From Zhengitettix transpicula (taxonomy: Eukaryota > Arthropoda > Insecta > Orthoptera > Tetrigidae): a stretch of DNA of 64,000 bases. The DNA lies in contig CM073593.1 in NCBI GenBank assembly GCA_037074705.1, positions 11,723,001 to 11,787,000 of the forward strand, written 5' to 3'. The notes below the pieces were generated by a model that saw nothing but the letters and a program-made list of their open reading frames with translations, had not been told where the DNA came from and did no database searches. The position numbers were made by a program, and so were the translations under genes. Positions 12,597-24,295 of this stretch are shown here, piece by piece; the stretch's first letter is position 1; each line of letters begins with the position of its first letter.

Positions 12597-13158
12597 TTTT
12601 TTAGGGTAATAGGCTACATGAGGGTAACCCACTTGGTGGCAACTCCCCTTTAATAGCATAGGAAGGGATTTGAAAGGGGGGATGCGGAAGGGTAGAGGAA
12701 GGTAGCCGAAGGTTAACTAGGGCCCCTGGGCTTAGTTTAATGATCCTACCCGGCATTCGCCTAAAAGTAATGCAGGGAAAACCCTAGAAAAACCTGCATC
12801 AGGTAGGTCGGGCGTTGGGTAATGTCCCACGCCCTTACGATAGCGGGAGAAGAGTTTTTTGTGGGGTCACAGCGTTCCCTTCTCCGAACCTCGACCAGTT
12901 TAGGAGGCAATGGCCGACTGTTCCAATGGGAACAGAGAACAACTCTTTCCGTATGCCCAAGGTCTGTGACCCCGGAACATACACCTCTCAAAACAGGCCG
13001 AGGTGCCTTGGCTTGTGGGAACCTTAGTTCAAAAACGGAGAAAGGAAAAGGCATCACCAAAGGTAGCCCCTTCCTGTCTCTCCTACAAGGTTCTGCCTGC
13101 AAGAGAACATCCCTCGCAGGTACTGGCTGCGAGAGAATAGCCCTCGCAGACTCCTAAA
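12597..13158 (-). mobile_element. DR dispersed repeat, copy E
   Basis: This is a full-length inverted copy lying 110 bp from copy D. Its T-run (TTTTTTTAGGGTAATAGGC) marks the tail, and its 5' hairpin modules (CTCGCAGG..CTGCGAGAG) lie near 13095-13150. With copy D it forms a large inverted repeat. Confidence 0.75.
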
Positions 13159-13880
13159 ACTCCGTTAGAAATCAGAGAAGAAGATATGTGAAAGCTTGGC
13201 TAATAAAAACTGCGGGCTTGCGGCGAAACGACATCCTGCGGAAGTTTACACAAACTATACTTGAACGTACTGACTAATGAACTTGCTTATATTTTAAGAA
13301 GCGCTTAGACACGCTTAATTCAGTCTGCTTTTATTGTTGACAAAAAGAGTTCAATGTCTCGTTTTAGATATACCTTTATCTACATAATCATTTAATTCAT
13401 TTATTTTGTACAGATATTTTATTCTCTCTTCCAATTTCGTTGTTTTTATACAATTTCGTGAACAGACTAAGTATTTGATAGATTTAAATAGAATCAAGAA
13501 ATTTTAATGCAATATATATTTTTACGTTTAATTATATTATGACTGTTAAAGCTATAAAAGAGATTATGTACTTGTGTGAAAGCCAAAGTACCTTATAAAA
13601 GGGGGCTGACGCAACATTTACGTGGCTGAGTTTACAAACTTTTATTACAGGCTTATCTGACGTATACTCTAGGTGTTTTGCGGTCTCAGTAATCTCAAAA
13701 TAAATTTTTCGATAGGGCTCAGAAGAAAGTGAGGATTTGAAATTCAGTTTCGCTCGTGTATTTGACATGAAATCAACTGTGACGGTTTCGCTTAATTATA
13801 ACGCCTGACGGTAGTAAGAAAAACAACAACATTTTATTATTTCTTTTAATATTTTCCGAACGGCTTTCAACACAGTAATG
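13159..13880. other. Stretch without identified gene
   Basis: It is AT-rich with a 78-codon minus ORF at 13532-13768 of no recognised family. The frame contains no transposon motif I know. Confidence 0.35.
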
Positions 13881-15488
13881 TTAAAAACGACCTTTATACA
13901 GACAAACTCAAAAACGGAACTTAAACTGAGTAAATTTGAATTTAAAAATGTCGGACGTTTCGACGCGGATTAGTGTGTCTTTCTAACGGCGAATACCTTA
14001 AGTAAGAATGGAAACTGAACAAGAAACTAAAATCAAAGATAAAAACTAAGAGTCCAATAACTTAAAACAAAACACCATATAACTTGTTGTTGCTTTCTGT
14101 GTCATGTTTAATATTAACACTATTTGTATGATTTGTAGCGCGATAGTTTTATTATTGATATATATATATATATTTCATTTTAATATAATTAGATATTAGC
14201 AAGGGTTGAGAGCTTGGCAAGTTGGAATTTGACCAGACCCCGCCATCCGTGCCGGATAGATAATCCCTAAAGTTTGGACTTAAGCACGTAGGCTGTTGAC
14301 CCTCGGAAGTTACCTGGACTGTCGCACCGTGGGAAACGTCTCTCCAAAAATCCCAGAAATTGAATTAACATGTTCCTGAACTAATCACATTTCTTGGTTC
14401 AGTAAAGATCGATCCAAAGATGATCCAGACCATCAATTTTTCACATCCAGCGAAGGGACTGTAAAGCAAGTGTAGAGAGACTCCTCGACGAACCGTCGCC
14501 AGGGACGGACGCACAGCCCCAAACTTACAGTTTTCCAGAGGACTCGGAGAGATCGAGGGTGCCACATTATCACGACCAGAGATCAACGCGAGGTAACTGC
14601 AAAGTGTCTCAATCCTTGACGCGCCTGGGGGAATTACCGTAAACCATGGTTTAACTTGGGATTTAAGGGATCCGATTGTTTTCCCCGGTTAGCTGAACAC
14701 ACATAATTTGTATTTATTTTATTTTATTTTTCTCATGTTCAGTTAAATGGTTATTAAATTCTGTACAATATCCCTTTACTTTATCATTTAATAAACCTAC
14801 CACTACAGATTTTTAATATACAGCATTTCAGAAATTAATCTTTTCCAATAATGTGGTTCTAATATTAAAAATTCGTTTTGTTCGACCTATATAACAAAAG
14901 TAATAATTTGAAGATTTAATTTTATAAACAATATTTGCAGTGAAAATAATAGGATGTTTGTGTCCTTTGAAAAACCCAGGAAATGAAGATTCAGTCTTTA
15001 AAATTACAGGAAAAATTGTCTATTTTTAAACAATTGTATGAGATGAAATGATAACATAGCAGAGAAAGGTAACACAATAAAAGAATGACACAAAGTTTTC
15101 CTTACAACAATGACCTAATTTTAGATAATTTAATGTTTATATATTTATTATGTATCAAACCACATACAGTTCTCTTTACATCTATATTTTCTTAGATTAA
15201 TAAACTACAGGAGCTTTCGACGTTTGCCATAATCATCCGTCATCTACCGTAAAATGGCTTCAATAACTTTTATCAAGTGCTTATCGTCAATTTTTGGCAA
15301 GTATATATAACCAAAAACTTTTTATATTTATGTAGTTAGAGAAAAATTCAATTGGATAGACGTTAACCAGTAAAATATTGTTGACATACGATAGTTGAAA
15401 ACGACGCTAAACCGCGTCTAAACGTCCGTCCAATTAACTTAGTTTAAATTCCTTTTTTAAGTTTGTCTGTATAAAGATCGTTTTTAGA
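13881..15488. repeat. Inverted repeat arms flanking a GC-rich core
   Basis: The arms are 13881-13985 and 15393-15488. They share AACGAtCTTTATACAGACAAAC and a GACGC..CGCGTC/T-AAACG hairpin. On the outer side this resembles the GAAACGTCG motif of PLE ends. Between them lie a TA run (14158-14172) and a GC-rich islet (14190-14700) of unknown nature. It may be a fold-back arrangement of PLE termini. Confidence 0.5.
15190..15310 (-). repeat. PLE-end-like repeat R2, copy 1
   Basis: CAGGAGCTTTCGACGTTTGCC and CCATCTACCGTAAAATG(g/t)CTTCAATaACTTTTA recur at 61771-61975. On the minus strand it has the ATGATTATGGCAAACGTCGAAAGC layout typical of PLE end motifs. Confidence 0.5.
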
Positions 15489-15499
15489 ATTATTATTCT

Positions 15500-16030
15500 C
15501 AATTTTTTGTTTATTTACTGCACATAGTGTTGTTTTGAAATTATAATAAGTTTATCTACAGTACAAAATTTTCTGAGTCAATATAAAAGTAAATGTTTCA
15601 AGATTCTGTTTATTTTTGTCGTTTCTTAGCGATAGATTGTTACTTTACAATTTTTATGCTATGTTAAGTATGCTTAACATTAATGATAATTTATTTGTGG
15701 CATTCAGGACGGCAAGGATAATAAGTCAAAATATCAGGTTCCGATTACAGCGAGCCGTATCAGGTCGTTCTCAAAAGAAAACTGCTAAATTTTCGAATAA
15801 GTTGTTTTCCCCTTTCCTTTTTTGTTTTAAACTAAATTGGTCAAGTTCAATTTTACCCCAATAACATACCATTTCAGTCGTATGTAGTTGGTGGCATCAG
15901 TATTTTCGTTGTACCTTATTCTAACTTATGATGCACTCTGATTTAATTTTATTTTGACATTATAGGGATAACAGAACATATATATTTCCCTGAAATTTTA
16001 GCGAGAAGAACAAGGTGTAGACAGGCTATG
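15500..16030. other. Stretch without identified gene
   Basis: It has an 82-codon plus ORF at 15616-15864 with no recognised domain. Otherwise it is AT-rich. Confidence 0.35.
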
Positions 16031-16535
16031 TATAGGGTAATCCACATGGTGGCAACTCCCCTCTTATAGCATAGGAAGGGAATTGAAAGGGGGGATGCGG
16101 AAAGATAGAGAAAGGTAGCCAAGGGTTAACTAGGGCCCCCAAGCTATGGTTTAAGGATCCTACCTGGCAATTCGACTAAAAGTGATGCAGAGAAAACCCT
16201 AGAAAAACCTGCATCAGGTAGCTCGGGCATTTGGTACTTGTCCCACGCCCTTCTGATGGCGAAAAAAAAGGATTTTGCCGTGGGGACGAAGCTTTCCTCT
16301 CGCCGTGCCTTGACCAGTTTAGGAGACAGCTTGCCGACTGTTCCAATAGGAATAGCGGACAACTCTTACCGTTTGCGCAAGGTCTGCGAGCCCGGAAAAT
16401 ACACCTCTCAACCTCGGCATGTGGGAACCTTAGTTCAAAAAACCGAGATGTGAAGGCATCCCCAAAGGTAGCCTCGTCCAGAGCTCTCTGGGAAGGTTCA
16501 CCTGCGAGAGAATCCTCTCACAGGCTTCCTCTAGC
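16031..16535 (-). mobile_element. DR dispersed repeat, copy F
   Basis: This inverted copy starts at GGGTAATCCACATGGTGGCA, having lost the poly(A)/T run, and ends with CACCTGCGAGAGAATCC..CAGG. Its landmarks are collinear with copy E, with several small deletions. Confidence 0.75.
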
Positions 16536-17049
16536 GAATCAGGAAAGTTTATTTATACTGTGGGTTCAAGAAAACGATTAAAATATAATTAAAAAATTTG
16601 ACATTTTCATTATTTATTTAAACTCAGTGAGAAATATATATATATAAAATACCCTGTGTGTGAAAGTGTGGCAGATGTACAAAATGTAGGTAGTGTAGCA
16701 GATAGTATTTCAGGGAGATCATTGAATGGTTGCGCCGGTGGATTTGCAAAATCAAGTTTGGTGAAATAAAATTCATTTAGGCTCCAAAGCAACTTATTCT
16801 TTCACGGCTCAAACACAACTAACCCTCTCAATGACCTTCTTCAAATGTTTTTCGTATATATTCTCAGGTCGGCGGTCTTTGTCCGAGGTCCGTGACATCC
16901 TGAGGGCGCAGGATGGTCTCAAATATTATTATCCTCACGTTTACAATAAGCACGCACTTACCCTCTGCTTACCTTCCACTCACCTACGGTCATGTTGTAT
17001 TTTGGTGGTCTAGATCTGCAGATGGTACGGCATACCTCTTGCCTTATCT
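16536..17049. other. Stretch without identified gene
   Basis: It is AT-rich to about 16850, then GC-richer. The later part may belong to the degraded PLE that follows, since frames such as VRDILRAQDGLKYYYPHV are open, but I do not recognise a motif there. Confidence 0.3.
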
Positions 17050-17245
17050 CCTGAACGATACAATCCCGAACAGATAAAGACGGCACTTGCGCTCCGAAGG
17101 GAGAAAAAATGAGGAAAAGGAAATTGCAGTCAACCATGCTTACATTCCTTTCGCCGGCAACATCATCAACCGAATAGGACGCATACTGAGCAAGCATAAC
17201 ATTGACTCGGTTTTCTACCCATAGAAGAAAATTAAAGAAATTAAA
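17050..17245 (+). pseudogene. PLE fragment, RT-to-linker region
   Basis: The frame reads AYIPFAGNIINRIGRILSK followed by HNIDSVFYP and a stop. This corresponds to the PLE block after the RT (IPYV-x-G-x-x-x-RIG-x-IL-x-KHNI-x-x-F). The preceding and following sequence is scrambled, and DR copy G begins right after it. The family match is good; only a few dozen residues survive. Confidence 0.6.
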
Positions 17246-17249
17246 GAAT

Positions 17250-17712
17250 AGGAGGATGACTTAACTTCCCGTCCGGGATTTTCATCTGAAAATCAAGGTT
17301 CCCACAAGCCGTGACACCTTGTCTGGCTTTGAGGGGTCGCAGACGTTGAGCATACTGTAAGAGTTGTTCGCTGATCCTATTGGACCAGTCGACCAGCCGC
17401 CCTTCAAATCCGGCCGAGGCATGGAATTTCTTTTGCTGCAATCCCACAGCATACCAAATTCTTGTTATCGGAAGGACTTGGGACAAGGACCAAATGCCCG
17501 ACCTACCTGATGCAGGTTTCTCGAGGGATTTCCCTGCATTATCTTTAGGTGAATGAAGGGTAGGATCCTTAAATTATAACCCGGGGGCCCTATTAAACCC
17601 TTGCCTACCGTTCTCTACCTTCCACATCCCCGTTTCGATCCCTTCCTATGCTATTAAAGGGGAGTAGCCATCAAAGCGCATAAATCTCATGTAACTTGTG
17701 GCTCAAAAAGAA
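17250..17712 (+). mobile_element. DR dispersed repeat, copy G (divergent)
   Basis: It keeps AAGGTTCCCACAAGCCG, GTAAGAGTTGTTCGCTGA, CCGACCTACCTGATGCAGG, GGATCCTTAAA and CTATGCTATTAAAGGGGAGT but differs at many positions. It is the most diverged long copy, and its tail is A/G-rich (AAAAAGAAGAAG). Confidence 0.7.
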
Positions 17713-18330
17713 GAAGAAAAAGTTCCGGGTACTCCAACGCGTAATTTGGGATTTGGCGTAATGGATTATCTGTGGATCCTAGAAACCTCTGTGAGGTTCT
17801 ACCGTAGGGCCCACGATTCTGGAAATGAGCTGGTCTTATCGACCCTTAAAGAAAGGTAAACAGGACCGACATTTTTCGATCTTCCTGTAAAGTTTCACCA
17901 AAACTCCGCTTTCAATTTATTATTTTTCACTATATTAATTTATTAATTATATTTACAAGCCCACTTTACAGCTTGCACGCCACTAAGATATATTTATATA
18001 AACATACAATTAATCTTATATTTACATATATTTATCTATTTTGACCCAACATCCCCCTAATCCACAGCAATTAGAAGGAGGAAGAACGTCGGCAGGTTGA
18101 AGAAGCGGTAGGCGAAGAAGAAGCAGCAGCAGCGGTACTAGTCTGAATGATTTAGTGTGTGATTCTTTTGCCTGGTAGCCGTAATGTCATTTACTTACGA
18201 TATGTATGAATGTGTAAACCAAACGATGACACTTTAGTAATGACGAAATATTAGTCTGTTATAGGTATATTAATCGTCATCGCGGAGCGGATTCCACGAG
18301 GAAGGAACCCCGACCACAAGACAAGTAGGA
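17713..18330. other. Stretch without identified gene
   Basis: A GC-richer patch (17740-17880) is followed by AT-rich DNA and a short GAAGAAG/CAGCAGCAG tract at about 18111-18135. No gene was recognised. Confidence 0.35.
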
Positions 18331-18417
18331 GGCGGGACCTCCAGTTAGATGTCACCGCTGCTGCTGGTCCCGCCACTTCGCCTGGAAGATGACGACAGAG
18401 ATTTCAGTCGTCGAAAC
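18331..18417 (+). other. Two adjacent hairpins ending in GAAAC (PLE-end-like, hammerhead-like)
   Basis: A GGCGGGACC...GGTCCCGCC hairpin (18331-18339 with 18366-18374) is followed by CTGGAAGAT, a perfect 6-bp hairpin GACGAC...GTCGTC (18391-18412) and GAAACGTCGCG. The layout resembles PLE terminal motifs, which in many animals contain hammerhead ribozymes. The core CTGANGA has an extra G here. Confidence 0.45.
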
Positions 18418-18539
18418 GTCGCGTTTTAATCGCTGTTGGCACCCGTGTGAAAACCGAGAACTTTTTATCCGTCTTATAAAACTGACTGATGGTAACGAGA
18501 CACCGAGACTTCTATAAGTTGGAACCGAGACCATCGTAA

Positions 18540-19285
18540 AATTTACAGTGTTTACGGGATATACGATCTAATAAGATTTTTTTTATACTTCTTAATCTTG
18601 TAATGATGCACTTTTATAATAGCAGCTTTCGTTCATATAAAAGTTGGAATAACCTGGGGTTTAGTGCGTTTGCTAAATGACTCATTTTTGAACCACCCTA
18701 TTTTTACAGCTGGAATTATCTCTCCACAAACTCTCCATTCCGATAGTGCTATCACCATTTTTTAACTGAAGAAAATTCCAACTCTTTTCCGCTGTTTTCA
18801 TATGAAGAGAAGACTGCTTGCTTATGCCCAGATTCCAAAAATTACCAGAACAATTGCGTATCAATTCTCGTTTTTCCCCCATAAATGACGGAAATGTGAA
18901 AATTGAAACAAACATTTTTATGACAGTATTAAATGGCAGCGTTTGTAAGTGTAAAAATGTTATTTGGAGGGGCGGAGTGATGTTTTAAATGAATAGTTAA
19001 ACATTTGTGCGTTTAGAAATACAGAAGTCTCGTGATACCTGTAAATAATCTGAATCAGGTTGCGACGTTCGCAAGGCCTGTTAAGTTTTTCGAATAATTT
19101 CCACTTGGCTGTCTGTCCCCAAAGTTGTGATGCCATTGCACTTCTAATGTCTTTCCGTTCTCTATGTGATATGTGTTTTGAACAGACATCATTTCAAGTT
19201 CTGTATACTATTAAAATAAAAAATAAGAAGTTATTTGCTTATTAAAATCTTACGTCTATGCGGTATGGGAAACGTAAAAGTGTTT

Positions 19286-19287
<2 letters not shown>
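18540..19287. other. Stretch without identified gene
   Basis: The ORFs at 18682-18915 (minus) and 19060-19245 have no recognised motif. It ends in a TA microsatellite at about 19288-19321. Confidence 0.35.
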
Positions 19288-19321
<34 letters not shown>

Positions 19322-19324
<3 letters not shown>

Positions 19325-20258
19325 AGTAATTGGTAATTAAGGTATTGTTCTAATTGAAAAGTTGAATTGTAGAGGACTCGTTATTAGTGGATATAGAGCG
19401 GACGCCGCAACAAACCGGCAAGGCAAAGAAAGCAGTTGATCGGTCGATCGCGCTCAAAATTTACGAGACGAACAGTGCAGTCGGGCAGCAGACAGCGAAT
19501 AGATTAGACGAAAAGTTTTACAGTCGGCAGTCAGAACGAAAGAATGTGGTCCAGTCACAAACATGCTTTTAAATATTAAAAAGTAAAGCAATATTCAGTC
19601 GGGAAGCAGACAGAGCAACTAGTGTGTATTCGGTGGTCGAGCGTAGATTCATCATGCTGGCCATAGACAAACCAATGAAGTCCATTTTCAACTAAAGTCA
19701 TGAGATCTACAAATTCAGGTTGCAGTAAAGCATCGAGAACCAACCAATTTGTGTTAAACCAACTAACAAACAACGCCAATTAGAGCCTGTGAACATTTAG
19801 AGTCTGTGAGTACTTAGAATCAGTGATGTCCCCAAAATTGTGCACGAAAAACTAAAAAGAGACCTGGGCGGCCGTAAGTAGAGAAAAACTTTAAAATCAT
19901 TTGTAAACCGTGTTTAAAAAATAAAAGTCAGATCGTTCTTTAATTATTTAATTATCGATAAAATGAGATCCTTAATTCTTGATAAAATTTAAAATTGTTT
20001 AAATTCAATCTTTAGTATTATTTCTTCCGCAACAAATTTCGTCTATGTTCAGACGCATTGATTTCCATAAAAGGTAAATGTAATTTTGATTATATAAATT
20101 CTGCCATTTATCAAACCCAGTTCAAGACCCTGAGATCCCAAATATTTTGTGTATTTAATACTTGTTTTAAAATTGTTCATAATAAATCTTGTTTAATAGT
20201 TTTCACTTAAGTTCTTTCATTTAGAAACGCCACATTCATATTATATTTATTTATTACA
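19322..20258 (+). mobile_element. Solo LTR, copy L2
   Basis: It starts TGTAGTAATTGGTAATTAAG, ends TTATTTATTACA, and has ATAT on both sides. The left flank is a long TA microsatellite. It is an inverted relative of L1 (4181-5214), sharing the block AAACCCAGTTCAAGACCC. No ORF of note. Confidence 0.65.
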
Positions 20259-20574
20259 ATATATATATATGTAAACAACATCCAATTTGAAGACAGAAAA
20301 AAATATATTTATTTATTACGTATCATATTCCGGTTGAAGTGTAACACTACAAAAAAAAAATTAAATAATTAAAATAAAAGTTTTCTGAAAAAGTTCGCAG
20401 AAAACAAACAATATAAATTTTGGTCGATTAACAAATTTTGATAGTCAGGTCAATATCCCTTGACTACCGTGGCCGAAATACACAATTTAAAACGAGAACG
20501 ACCAGTAAAAACTAAGTTGCATTGTTGAGAGCGGTTTAGAATTGAATCAATATAGAATTTAAAATTACAAAAGC

Positions 20575-21765
20575 AAAGTGCCATTAATTTTCTTCAAATT
20601 GCTAATATCATTTTTTATATTGGTAGCATTTTTATATGATGTGATATTAATCTCGAGAAGTAGTCCGTTTCTACATCCAAAATTGATACATTGCACCCTA
20701 TTTGATGATTTAAGTAAATATGTTTTGACAAAACAGAATAATTTTGAATATTATTTTTATGATCTTTCAGTCCAGTTTTTAATTAGTGCTTTGTTTGGCC
20801 TATTTATTGTTGCTTGACAATAGATACAATTAATTTTGTAAATTACATTGTGCTGATCTAAATTGTAAATTTAACATTATTTACTATGTTTAAATACTTA
20901 CGATGAGACTTAAAAATAATTTTGACACCGTACTTTTCTAACAGTCCAACTAATGTATGTTTCAAGCAAGAAATGTAAGGTAAAACCATGAAACTACATT
21001 TATTTTATCATTTTTATTCTGTAAATTGTTACTGTTATACTTGATATTATTTAATCTAACCATAATGTGCTTATTCATAAATTTAAGGAGATATGAATTA
21101 ATTAAAAGATTGTTAATTAAATTATCCTTATGTTACTTAATATGGGATAATTTAATAGCTTTATATACTAAATTATAAACCATTTCTTTCTTTTGGAAAA
21201 CAGGAGGTTGGAACATTTTATTGAAAACTCTACCAGAATATGTTGATTTTTGGAACCAATTGGTTATTAATTGATGACTGACAGTTATCAAAATGTCTAT
21301 AAAAGTATTGGATTAGTTCTGTTCAATTTAAAAAGTAAACTTTATATTTATACAGTAAGTATTAAAGTTGTTGGGTAAATAATTCAATTTTATTTAGGGA
21401 ACAATGCAAAAAAAGTCATCAACATATATAAAATAACATGTGGGTTTGAAATATAATTTGAATATACATTAAGCTTCTAAATCTTTCATTACAATTACTG
21501 CAAAGAAAGGTGATAAAGGATTTCCCATAGGGGAACCATTGATTTGGCGACAAATTATATTATCTAACGTGAAATAAGTAATATTCAGAATCAGATGAAG
21601 TAATCTAAGTATTTCAGGTAAAGGGATCGATGTTAATTCTGAAAAAATGTTATTCCATCAATTTTTGAAACATTCTAAAATTAGATTGATGGTAATGAAT
21701 AAAAAAGATTTACTAAATCTAAAGAAATTAAAATGTGATCATTTGGGAGAGGGCGTTGTTTAGTT
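20575..21765 (-). pseudogene. Degraded Penelope-like retroelement (RT and GIY-YIG endonuclease)
   Basis: Read on the minus strand in shifting frames it gives PLE landmarks in order: LVNLFYSLPS near 21690; NGSPMGNPLSPFFAVIVM near 21530 (the G-x-PMG-x-PLSP RT motif); YFIYVDDFFCI near 21420 (catalytic YVDD retained); STYSGRVFN and MVYNLVYKAIKLS near 21200; LLEKYGVKIIFKSHRK near 20930; then IGQTKHxLKTGLKDHK near 20790 and DVETDYFSRLIS near 20650 from the GIY-YIG endonuclease. Stops and frameshifts throughout make it inactive. PLEs copy themselves by target-primed reverse transcription using this RT and endonuclease. The 79-codon plus ORF at 20578-20817 is its shadow. Confidence 0.75.
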
Positions 21766-23960
21766 TTCCATAAATAAATATATTTTTTGTGACCTCAAAT
21801 TGGCTGTTGTTAATTATAAGTTTCTCAATATTCAGAACATATATATATCATGATTTATTTTTTAATACGCGAATAAATTATTTTGTTGTTGATTAAGTGA
21901 AGCGTTCCGTTTTCTAATTAGATGGCGGGAATCCTGAGCTAGGCCATAACGTTCTCTCGTCCGTTGGATGTCACCGGACACACGCGTGAGTGCGTGCGCC
22001 AGAGACGGTTAGCCATAGCGCACTTCACGGTCCGCAGCAGCCTCGACGGTTGTCATAGAGCACACCGGAAGTGAAGTGCAGCGGCCCGTGAAGTCTAGCA
22101 GTTCATCGTTCTTTCAGCCCTGCTTCACTTCTTCCGTAGTTCCCTGCGCTCTAAAAATTAAAATAAAAAATATTAACTAAAATCGCGCAAATTTGAAGGA
22201 AATGTTTTGTTCGCTAATATAAATGTGTGGGGCTGGTTTTTCGATCACCGATGCTTGTTAGAGGTAGAAAGAATAGGCGGTATGGCCATGTTGAGATTAG
22301 CAGGTCGGTCACTAGATAAAATATATATGGATTCAAGGAAGAAAAACGTTCATTTTGCGTGAAACACTTTTCCACTGTGAGATTGCACGAGAACAATCTG
22401 TGTCACAATGAATGTGGATTAGTGGGGCGACGGGGGGGCAGAAAATTTGGAGATACAGACTCTCCATTCTCAATAAAAAAAATATATAGTGCGTACCAAG
22501 ATCAACGAGGACCGAGGAAGTAGTTAGTGAAGTTGGAGCTTCTGTGCGACGGGGTCCAAGTGTCAACCTTTGCGATCTGCTAAGTGCATAACGTCATGAC
22601 CAAATTTTATGTGCATTAAATTATATCCATATGAGAATCAATTAGTGGAGGTATTCAAACGGGAATAATCAGAATTCGCGCTTGGTTTTTTCTATGTAGA
22701 TTTTCTTTCACTTAAATGGACACGTTAATAAATAAACTTGACGGAATTGGATCCGGGAAAATAAAATATCAAACCATGACTTTTCATCTTAAATATTTAA
22801 TTGTCAGTTTTCCACAATAAAAAATGAAATTTTAATTGATAGGGAATATTTTACAGTAAATGACTACTACTACATGAGACGTTTTGTCAGAGAAACTTCA
22901 CAAATTTGAAGTTCCTCGTTGAAGAGGGTTTGAAAGGTGAGAGTGGTTCACAAGATATTATTGTAATTTTAAAGAACTGTTTTTTTATTAAATGGTTTCA
23001 ATTAATGCATTATGTAAAGTATCACGGTTGGTTATTTATTTATGAAATTAAATTCTAATGCGTATTTAATAATAATTAAGATTATATACCAGCTTAAAGT
23101 AAAGTAAAGTAAAAGTAGTGTCTGATTTCCCGGGGCAAATCTAGTCGTAAGTGCAGAACACTCGTGTTTGATAAGAAGCATAAATTCCAGGCGTACCCGT
23201 TACTCTGCCTCGGTGTTGTGGTGTTTGTATCCTCCTACAGGGAACAGGCGTAACGAAATCTGTTTTGCTGTGTGTTATATCCACCATCAGAAATAAAGTA
23301 TTCAATACCTTCTACTACCATTGATACTATCATTTATTATACTCTCCTTACTAATCACTGCACAACAGCGCTTCAAAATGTAAATGTATCGTAAAGTAGG
23401 AACTACTTGTACGTGAACACAATGGCGGTTATTTAATTATTTTACTCGTACAGGTAGGTAACAGGAAATTAATTTTGCAGTTAAACGTTTTGTTACCATT
23501 TCGTGGCACTGAAACGTGTTCATAGCCTTTATGCTCCAGGGAAACTTGAAATGACGATTACAGCTGTCAATCTCGTGACACTGCATAAGTATGAATTATG
23601 TATTAGAGCCATTAATTATTATTAACATATATTATAATATTTATTGAATATATTAGTCAGCTACAATTAGAAATTTTTTATTATATTTTAAATTTTCTAT
23701 ATGGTTTATGAGTTTCGTACCGAGCGTCTATAAAGATAATTGATTATTAGTAATTTAATGATAATTCTAAAGAGCATTTTATATTTTGAAAAGCGTTATT
23801 CATCTCAGTTTAAGAAATACTTGATTCCGAACATAATGTGATATTTTGTTGAAAAAACACTTCCAATTATTCAAATTCCCATGGGAAATAATTTGTGCGT
23901 TCGTCTTTTCCGTATCTAATTTACTTAGTGAAAAATACAGAAAGACGGAAAGTAACGTTT
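21766..23960. other. Stretch with a GC-rich islet, no identified gene
   Basis: The 21930-22150 patch is CpG-rich (CACACGCGTGAGTGCGTGCG and similar) inside AT-rich DNA, like a small promoter or non-coding exon, but no ORF follows. A TAAAG-type short tandem run lies at about 23097-23115. The ORFs at 22214-22566 (minus) are unrecognised. Confidence 0.35.
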
Positions 23961-24295
23961 TTTTTAGGTTAACAGGCTACATGAGGGTAATCCACATGGT
24001 GGCAACTCCCCTTTAATAGCATAGGAAGGGATCTGAAAGGGGGGATGCTGAAGGGTAGAGGAAGGTAGCCAAGGGTTAACTAGGGCCCCCGAACTATGGT
24101 TTAAGGATCCTACCCTACAATTCGCCTAAAAGTGATGCAGGGAAAACCCTAGAAAAACCTGCATCAGGTAGGTCGGGTATTTGGTACTTGTCCCACGCCC
24201 TTCCGATGGCGGGAGAGGGGTTAGCTGTGGGGTCGCAGCTTTCCCCTCTCCGTGCCTTGACCAATTTAGGAGGCAGCTGGCCGACTATTCCAATA
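23961..24295 (-). mobile_element. DR dispersed repeat, copy H (truncated)
   Basis: This inverted copy starts with a T-run (TTTTTTTAGGTTAACAGGC) and runs to CCGACTATTCCAATAAAT. The rest of the unit (its 5' part) is missing. What remains is close to the consensus, so it is a 5'-truncated insertion, as expected for a retroposon. Confidence 0.75.

Noticed and set aside
14190..14350. 5S rRNA or other structural RNA in the GC-rich islet
   Set aside because: The sequence does not match the conserved 5S start or its internal control region, and I recognise no other RNA family.
20578..20817. 79-codon plus ORF resembling a membrane protein
   Set aside because: It lies antisense to the PLE endonuclease relic. 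Hydrophobicity comes from its AT-rich composition.
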